From Polyrhizophydium stewartii (Eukaryota; Chytridiomycota; Chytridiomycetes; Rhizophydiales), in NCBI GenBank assembly GCA_027604665.1, contig JADGIZ010000502.1:1-12696 (forward strand): a DNA stretch of 12,696 nucleotides, read 5' to 3'. Made by a program: the position numbers and the translations under genes. Positions within the stretch are counted from its first letter, which is position 1; each line of letters opens with the position of its first letter. The notes below the pieces were generated by a model that saw only the letters and a program-made list of their open reading frames with translations, ran no database searches and was not told the DNA's origin. Positions 7,390 to 12,696 of the stretch are shown one piece after another.

Positions 7390-10300
7390 GCACCGGCGCC
7401 GCAGACACCCCCGCGGCCGGCGCTGGGCGAGAGCATGCACCGGCGCATGCACACGCAGCGACTAGCGCAGCGCCCTCTGCAGGCGTGCTCGCCGCCGCAC
7501 AGGTCGCTGCTGGCGCCGGACCAGCCAACCGCTCCCTCGCGGGGGTCGCGGAGACTGCTCCGGGATCGCCGCCTCACGATGCTGCTGCCGCGCACACGGA
7601 CAGCACAGCGGCGCCGGACCACTCGCAGCGCCCCGATGTCGGCCGGCACCAGCGCCAGCTGTCGCAGCCGCAGATTCTGGGCGAGAGCTGCCCGCCCGCG
7701 CTGCCGGGCCAGCACGACCCGCCGCCTCGCCACCATGTGCCGCAGCGCCCGTTCGTCAAGTCGGCGAGCCTGACGCAGAACCCGCCTGCGCTCAGCATCA
7801 CTGCCGACCCGGGCTCGCTTGCGGGGCCAGCCTCGCACCGCGCAAGCATCGGCGGCGCACACAGCTTCGGCGCGCTTGCCGCAGCGCGGGCCTCATCATC
7901 GGCCGCATCGTCGGCAGCGTCGTCGCCGGCCGTGTCGCCTCTCGGCGCGCACGCCGTCAAGCTTATCGAGAAGCCTCTGGCGTCCAACAAGTTCGCTGCC
8001 TCGCCACTGTTCTCGGCGCTCCGCGAGCTCGCGGCGGCCGAGCCCCTTCCGTTCCCAAGCGACGCGGCTTGGCTCCGTGCGCTGCGGTCGCCGATCCCCT
8101 CGGTCCTGACCATGTGGGTATCAAGCCGTGCTGCTTGGCAGCTGCCCGGTGCTGACGATCCCGGCGATGGCACCGGCGACTGCGACCTGCCCGCACTCGC
8201 GCCAACCGGCTGCATCCCGCGCGCAGCCAGGACTCGTTTGATCTCGACTGCGCAGGCCAGCCCGCGGGAGAAGCCATGGGTGCGTGCGAGACTCGAGCCT
8301 GCCGCCGGCCGTCCGGTGCCCGCGCGAGAGCCGCACTTCGGGGTTGACACTCCCTCCCAGTCGCCAACCAGTCGACGACGGGCAACTTCAACACCCTTGT
8401 GCTCTATCTCCTCACGCAGCTGCGGCGCATGCGTCTGCTGGCCTACGAGGGGTGCGTGCGTTCTGGCACCGTGTACAGGGGTCTGCTGCCTCGAGGCCCG
8501 GGCTTGCTCCGACTGTGCCACGCAGCCACACCGCTGACGCTGCCGCTTCGGACGGCGCCGCACCCAGCGAGTGGCCCCAGGAGGCCCACAACGCCCTGTT
8601 TGGCGTGCGCATCTTCACAAAGTACTTTGTCGAGAGCACATCCAAGCAGCAGCTCTTTGAGATATTCGAGCGTGAGTTCATTCCCGATCCTGCCTGTTGG
8701 AAGCACCCTGCTCACGCTGCTCCGCAGACAACCGCGCCGGCTCGCCCGTCCACGACGAGGTGCCGCGCTCGTCGACTCCGAGTCAGTCGGTCGACTCGGG
8801 GTACGATGCCACCAGTAGGCAAGCTGCCTCTGCCTCGCGGCGCAGCTCCGCCTCGACGCAGGCGAACTCGACCCTGCAGATCATGCCCATCGACGCCTGG
8901 GTCGCGACAGGTGCGTGAGCTGCGCTTCCCGCTCCCGAATTCCTCGGCTGAGCACCGGCTTTGAAAGCGCAGACAAGCGAAAGCGCAGTCTTGCACTGCT
9001 GGAAGAGCTGCTGCACGTGGTCATCTACGCCAATACAACGTGAGTCCCGTCAAACCGGCCTGCTTGGGCACGTCGCTGGATGCAAGCTGACTTGTCGAGG
9101 GCAGGACGGCTGCCAACTACGAGTTCTATGTCGACGCCATCAACCTGCTGCTCGTGCTGCTTTCGGGACAGCTGGCGCGCAGCGCAATCGAACCCGCCGA
9201 CAACGACCACTTCATGGTTACGCTGATGGACAATCTTGGGCAAGTTCCCGCTTGTCGGTGCCTGAACACCTAGGTGCAGCTTCCTAACGGTCCCGCTCGA
9301 TCCGACTCGCTCGTTCGCATAATAGGCACTTTGCCAAAGGCACCCTTGGTCGCTTGCTCGAGAACTTTGTGCGGCAGCAAGCCAAGCCGACGCACGGCGC
9401 AGGTGTGCATGGGGCTTGTCAGGCGGACGCCGATCTTGCCTGGCCAGGTGCTGACTTGATTGCAGGCATGCTGTACAGCGCTTACTCGATGCTCTTTGCG
9501 CCAAAGGACGATCCGGCCAAGACTTCGCCTGTCGCTGATAAGAGTCTGATGCTTCTTCTTGTTCTCACGGGGCAGGCGCCGCACGCATATCCAAACAACT
9601 TTCGCGAGGCGCTCTCGGGGCTCATCGACTCTGGTGGCGTAACGGCAGCGCCGTCGACCATCATTTCCGAGATTGCCACCAATCCTTTGCAGATGCCTTT
9701 CCGGGATATTTATCAGGCCGTTATTATGTGAGCCGGCCGAGTGCTGCGCAGCCCGGTTGTTTGGCAGCTGACTCCGCGCCACGCATGCTCTGCAGCCATA
9801 TGCGTAAGGACGAGACAAGCTTGTTGTTGTATGTCTTGCTGCTCAAGAATCGCGAGTTCAGGATGTACGTCATGTCCCGCACAGACCCCGAGGGCTTGGT
9901 GAGTAGGCGTCGGCTCGAACCGCTTGCCCTCCCATGATCTAGTGGCCGCTGACGCTGCGAGCCTCCAGCTGCTTCCGCTTCTGCGCCTGATCTACGAGTT
10001 TGTCGAGCGCAAGTCGAGCTACTCACAGCTGTATATCCTGCTCACCGTGCTTCTGATTCTCTCTCAAGATGATGTCTACAACGAGAACAACCACAAAGTG
10101 GTGCGCATCGGGGCTCTGCTTCAATCCTGCTTTTTACACGGTGCTGATGCGTTGCGTGCAGGTGATTGCACCGCCAACCTGGTTCACAGAACGTATCATC
10201 CGATCCATGACGCTTGGCGGCCTTGTTGTCCTGGTTCTTGTTCGCGCAGTCCAGGCGAATCTGTCGCGGCACAAGGATATCTACTTCCACACCACGTCGC

Positions 10301-11356
10301 TTGCCATCCTGGCGAACATGTCATCGACCATTGTCAACATTCACTCGGTCGTTGCCCAGCGCTTGATCAAGTATGACTGTGCCTTGCCAGGGCCGTATGG
10401 CTTATTATTGCAAGGCCGCGAAATTAATCCCGCGTGCGTTGAAATGTGCAATCAGCCTCTTTGAAGCAGTGGCCAAGCGTTTCGTCAAGCTTTCAAAGCG
10501 CGCCGCGGCACTTGGAAGTCTCGACTCGCCGGTCCTGGCGTCCGACACCACAAGCGTGCGTCTTGCAGCCTCGCAGCGTCGACGCGCTGATGACCACCGT
10601 CTGCTGACGACTCTTCCCGCCCACCAGGTCGAAGGACAAGACCACGAACATATTCAGGATGGCGACCTGGATGCAGAGCTGGCCGTCACCGGGGACCTTG
10701 TGGCGCTTCTTCTCGAGATCATCAACTCGGTTCTGACACACACTCTCAAGAGCAACCCACAGCTGGTGTACGCGATCTTGCATCGACGCGACATGTTTGC
10801 CCAGTTCAGGACACACCATCGCTTTTCGGATCTTATTGAAAACATCGACACGGTTCGAGTTGCCTTTGAGTGAAGCGACATCGTGTATCTGCCAGCGAGG
10901 CTAACGCCCAGGATGACGCGCAGGTCATCTCGCACTTCCATGGACGCCTGACCGAAGCAGACTTGCGCACGCCGTCAGTCGACGATATTCTCAAACTCAT
11001 TGACGCCACAGCCAAGCGGTGGACTCCCGAGCGGCTCAAGCTTTTCCCCGAGGTCAAGTTCCAGTACGAGGAGGCCGAGTATCAGCGCTTCTTTGTCCCC
11101 TATGTGTGGAGCCTGGGTGCGTGACCAAATCGGCGAGTTGACACGGCGCAGGCTTTGCTAGACTGACGTGCTTGAACTGCTTTAGTTTACCAGCACAGCC
11201 TGATATTCTGGAGCATCTCCAAGGCGCAGCTGCTGCGCGAGCTGGTGGGCTGCATGTTGCTAAGGCGGGCTGCCTGTCGGATCCGTTCATGTCTTGGTGC
11301 TGACCTACCAGCAGGACCCGGACTTCCCCCTGAGCGACTTCACTGTTCCGCTCTAA
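7377..11356 (+). CDS. DYM: dymeclin homologue (Golgi-associated)
   Basis: Peripheral Golgi protein needed for Golgi organisation and trafficking in animals. Seventeen exons: 7377-8113, 8227-8279, 8361-8451, 8568-8671, 8728-8910, 8973-9039, 9105-9239, 9326-9402, 9466-9727, 9796-9898, 9969-10100, 10162-10370, 10456-10555, 10628-10852, 10924-11116, 11186-11244 and 11315-11356. They total 2772 nt (923 aa; human about 669). Residues 1-190 are an Ala/Pro/Ser/His-rich extension absent from animals. The dymeclin region follows: VANQSTTGNFNTL, HNALFGV, LLEELL, ADKSLMLLLVLTG, SLLLYVLLLKN, ILLTVLLILSQDD, WFTERII, AILANMSS, LLEIINSVL, NPQLVYAILHRRDMFAQFRT, KLFPEVKFQYEE and FFVPYVWSLVY, all in family order. 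Exon 5 adds a Ser-rich insert (about 330-380). The human protein begins Met-Gly (myristoylated); this one begins MSSL. Exon 2 is inferred from phase and spacing. Intron 7 is GC-AG. The gene converges on the AKAP7-like gene with 29 bp between stops. Confidence 0.9.
9240..9325 (+). other. GC-AG intron 7 of the dymeclin homologue
   Basis: The donor is TTGG|GCAAGT (consensus GC-AG donor) and the acceptor is ATAATAG. A phase 2 join gives MDNLGHFAKGTLGRLLENF, matching the animal region that ends in LLYNFIRQ. The GT four bases downstream (GTTCCC) is out of phase with the next exon. Confidence 0.8.
11309..11314 (+). other. tandem NAGNAG acceptor of the last dymeclin intron
   Basis: The last intron begins at 11245 (GTGGGC) and ends at CCAGCAG after a GCTGACC branch site. 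Splicing at 11311 or 11314 both keep the frame and differ by one glutamine before DPDFPLSDF. Confidence 0.6.
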
Positions 11357-11385
11357 GGAGAACAAAGTGTCCTAAATACATGAGG

Positions 11386-12205
11386 CTAGAGCGGGATCTG
11401 CGCGAGGGTCTGGTAGTATCCATCGGTCTTTGGCCCGCGCATCGAGCAGAAGTCGATGGTGGTGGTCTGGCACGAGCCAAAGTCGTGGTCCGCAAAGCGG
11501 CTGTAGACATGCGGATCGATGCGCTTTGGCGACGAGCGATTGGTTTTCTGGCGAGTCGGGGACAGCGTCGTCAGCGAACTTGGCGCAGGACGCCAGACGC
11601 CAACGACCCACCATGAGCGTGCAGTGCGGCGTGAACTCCTTGTCGTTGGCGGCAGAGGTGAAGCCTCCGACGGCAAAATACTCCAGGAGCTCGGCTGCAG
11701 ATGCTTGAATCAGCAGCGGTCCGGCAGCCGGGGGCAGGGGCAGGAAGACGATGGAGCGCACCGGCCAGCCGGCACACAGACTCGGTTGCATCATCATTCT
11801 CAGGGATGGCAAACACAACCCGGTTTCCGAACGTTGCTGGCCAGGGGTCAGCCGTCCTGCCTGCAGCGGTCACGGCAGCGGAGCTGGCGCTCACAGACGC
11901 CGCGGAAGCGGAGGGTCATTGGGCCGAGCGGTGTGCGCCGCTCGCCAAGGCGCTGGAACGCCTCGAGCGCAGCACCCGTGGTTCGCTCGTTGAGGTCGAG
12001 CAGGAGTGTGGTGATGTGCGACTGCGGGGCTTCAGCAAGGGCAGCACGAGCAAGACCAGCGGAGGGACTGGCTCACGGTGCGAGGCTCCACCAGCATGCC
12101 GGCGCTGGTCAGGTGAGACTGGCGCACTGCGTCGCCGAACGCAGAGAAGAAGGCTGGGTCGAGGCGCAGCGACAGGAAGTGGGTTGGGCCGACTCGTCGT
12201 GCCAT
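11386..12205 (-). CDS. AKAP7-like 2H phosphoesterase domain protein
   Basis: A stand-alone 2H (two-histidine) phosphoesterase domain of the AKAP7 type. Relatives cleave or form 2'-linked phosphodiester or cyclic phosphate bonds in RNA-type substrates; mouse AKAP7 degrades 2',5'-oligoadenylate. Five exons, 12205-12077, 12021-11895, 11836-11762, 11694-11612 and 11547-11386, give 576 nt (191 aa), about one bare domain. The start MARRVGPTHFLSLRL matches the family opening (PTHFLS). The two catalytic motifs are present: H45-I-T47 (SHITTLLL) and H134-C-T136 (FTPHCTLM). After them come KRIDPHVYSRFADHDFG and DFCSM...DGYY, the usual C-terminal signature of the AKAP7 domain. No kinase-anchoring helix or KH domain is visible. 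The acceptor of intron 3 is ambiguous (11695, or nine bases upstream in the transcript), both in frame. An upstream non-ATG extension is open but unlikely. The gene is tail-to-tail with dymeclin. Confidence 0.85.
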
Positions 12206-12435
12206 GCTCGGGAAAGATGCGTAAGACTCCAACGACGCTGCCCTTTCAGCTTGTGGGAACAGGCGGGGTCCAGGCGGAGGGCAGGCAAAAACCGCTCGAT
12301 CACCTCCGGCCCTCGTCAGAGGCCGGCGGAGTTGCCTGGCCAGCCGAGCGGGCCTTGGCGTCCCGCTCCGATTGCGTCATCCGGCGAGCCTGATTGGTCC
12401 AGGGGACGCCCGAGATGGTCGCTTCGGGTCGAGGC
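12206..12435. promoter_or_regulatory. divergent promoter, AKAP7-like / ZIP transporter genes
   Basis: 230 bp separate the two start codons. A CCAAT box in reverse (attgg, 12393-12397) lies about 40 bp from the ZIP start. Next to it is tgcgtcat (12373-12380), which reads ATGACGCA on the other strand, a bZIP/ATF-like half-palindrome. On the AKAP7 side, a GTGATC donor-like site (near 12302) and CTGAAAGGGCAG (near 12240) could mark a 5' UTR intron; this is unproven. No TATA box is seen. Confidence 0.45.
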
Positions 12436-12696
12436 ATGGTTGACCCCAGACACATGAACGCCTCGCAGCCCGCGCCGGGCGAGCAGCCTGCAGCCGCCGG
12501 TGAACGTGCGCACACGCCGCGCGGCCCCGGCAGCGCCGTGCTGACGAGCAGCCCCCGCGGCCGGTGCCCGCCGCTCGCCCACCTGCCTGGCGCGCAACAC
12601 AGACGCCGACCCGTGTGCCGCGGTGCTGGGCGGCCACTTCGACATGCCGCTGCACGTCGCCGCCGTGTTCATCATCATGGCCACCTCGTTCGCAGG
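12436..12696 (+). CDS. ZIP-family zinc/iron transporter, 5' end only (partial)
   Basis: Exon 1 is 12436-12499 and exon 2 starts at 12603 and is cut by the window end. The 103-nt intron has a GTGAAC donor, a GTGCTGACG branch site and an AACACAG acceptor, and it joins in phase 1. The visible protein (about 52 aa) begins MVDPRHMNASQ; an in-frame ATG at 12454 is an alternative start. It continues with Asp and Cys (DADPC) and then GGHFDMPLHVAAVFIIMATS. The last part is the family's first transmembrane segment, entered through a small polar loop and the MxLHxAAxFxI pattern typical of fungal Zrt/ZIP proteins. The function (uptake of Zn or Fe across a membrane) is inferred from this single segment. 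The His-rich loop and the conserved TM4-TM5 motifs that would prove it lie outside the window. Confidence 0.6.
   Translation, partial: MVDPRHMNASQPAPGEQPAAAGERAHTPRGPGSAVLTSSPRGRCPPLAHLPGAQHRRRPVCRGAGRPLRHAAARRRRVHHHGHLVRR

Noticed and set aside
7574..8563. Long - strand open frame opposite dymeclin exons 1-3
   Set aside because: It is antisense to an Ala/Ser/Pro-rich exon, with Arg/Gly/Ala composition expected from the complement. No domain, and not needed.
10371..10455. Possible extra coding sequence after LIK in dymeclin (AT-richer stretch)
   Set aside because: It is flanked by a GTATGA donor and an ATCAG acceptor. Removing it restores QRLINLFEAVAKRF, as in the family, so it is an intron.
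4437..11356. Frame changes between conserved blocks read as frameshifts, a pseudogene or sequencing errors
   Set aside because: Every break coincides with a splice donor, branch site and acceptor, with matching phase. The genes look intact once spliced.
12241..12300. Upstream coding exon for the AKAP7-like gene
   Set aside because: The frame there shows no family similarity and the domain is complete from the ATG at 12205. At most this stretch is 5' UTR.
1..12696. Gene cluster for a shared pathway, defence system or mobile element
   Set aside because: The recognisable genes belong to unrelated conserved cell functions. There are no transposase, integrase, terminal repeats or biosynthetic core enzymes.

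Overview
This window looks like nuclear DNA from a compact, GC-rich fungal genome, most likely a zoosporic (flagellated, chytrid-type) fungus. The coding sequence is broken by about 42 mostly short introns (roughly 55-120 nt). Donors are mainly GTGCGT or GTGAGT, and most introns have a CTGAC/CTGAT-like branch site just upstream of the acceptor. One gene encodes an axonemal dynein-associated protein (DNAI7/CASC1), which makes sense only in an organism that builds motile cilia. All gene models below were assembled by hand: I matched splice phases and compared the spliced protein with the remembered architecture of each family. No database search was run.

Layout: 1-453 is 3' flank with no confident gene. 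454-2376 (-) is a mitochondrial 2-oxodicarboxylate carrier in 7 exons. 2493-3167 (+) is a small protein with a probable Ras-association-like fold and a coiled coil, 3 exons. 3229-4349 (-) is an RG-rich, disordered protein of unknown function, 2 exons. 4437-7296 (+) is the DNAI7/CASC1 homologue, 13 exons. 7377-11356 (+) is a dymeclin homologue, 17 exons. 11386-12205 (-) is an AKAP7-like 2H phosphoesterase, 5 exons. 12436-12696 (+) is the 5' end of a probable ZIP-family metal transporter, cut by the window edge.

The genes mostly alternate between divergent and convergent pairs with very short gaps: 116, 87 and 230 bp between divergent start codons, and 61 and 29 bp between convergent stop codons. 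DNAI7 and dymeclin are head-to-tail with 80 bp between them. There is no sign of a pathway cluster. Mitochondrial metabolite transport, ciliary motor assembly, Golgi organisation, RNA-type phosphoesterase activity and metal uptake are unrelated housekeeping or structural jobs.

The least expected features are a cluster of GC-AG introns (three supported by phase and homology, a fourth probable), a 13-nt terminal coding exon in the carrier, and two uncharacterised proteins (2493-3167 and 3229-4349). I see no mobile element, CRISPR array, rRNA or tRNA gene, and nothing viral.
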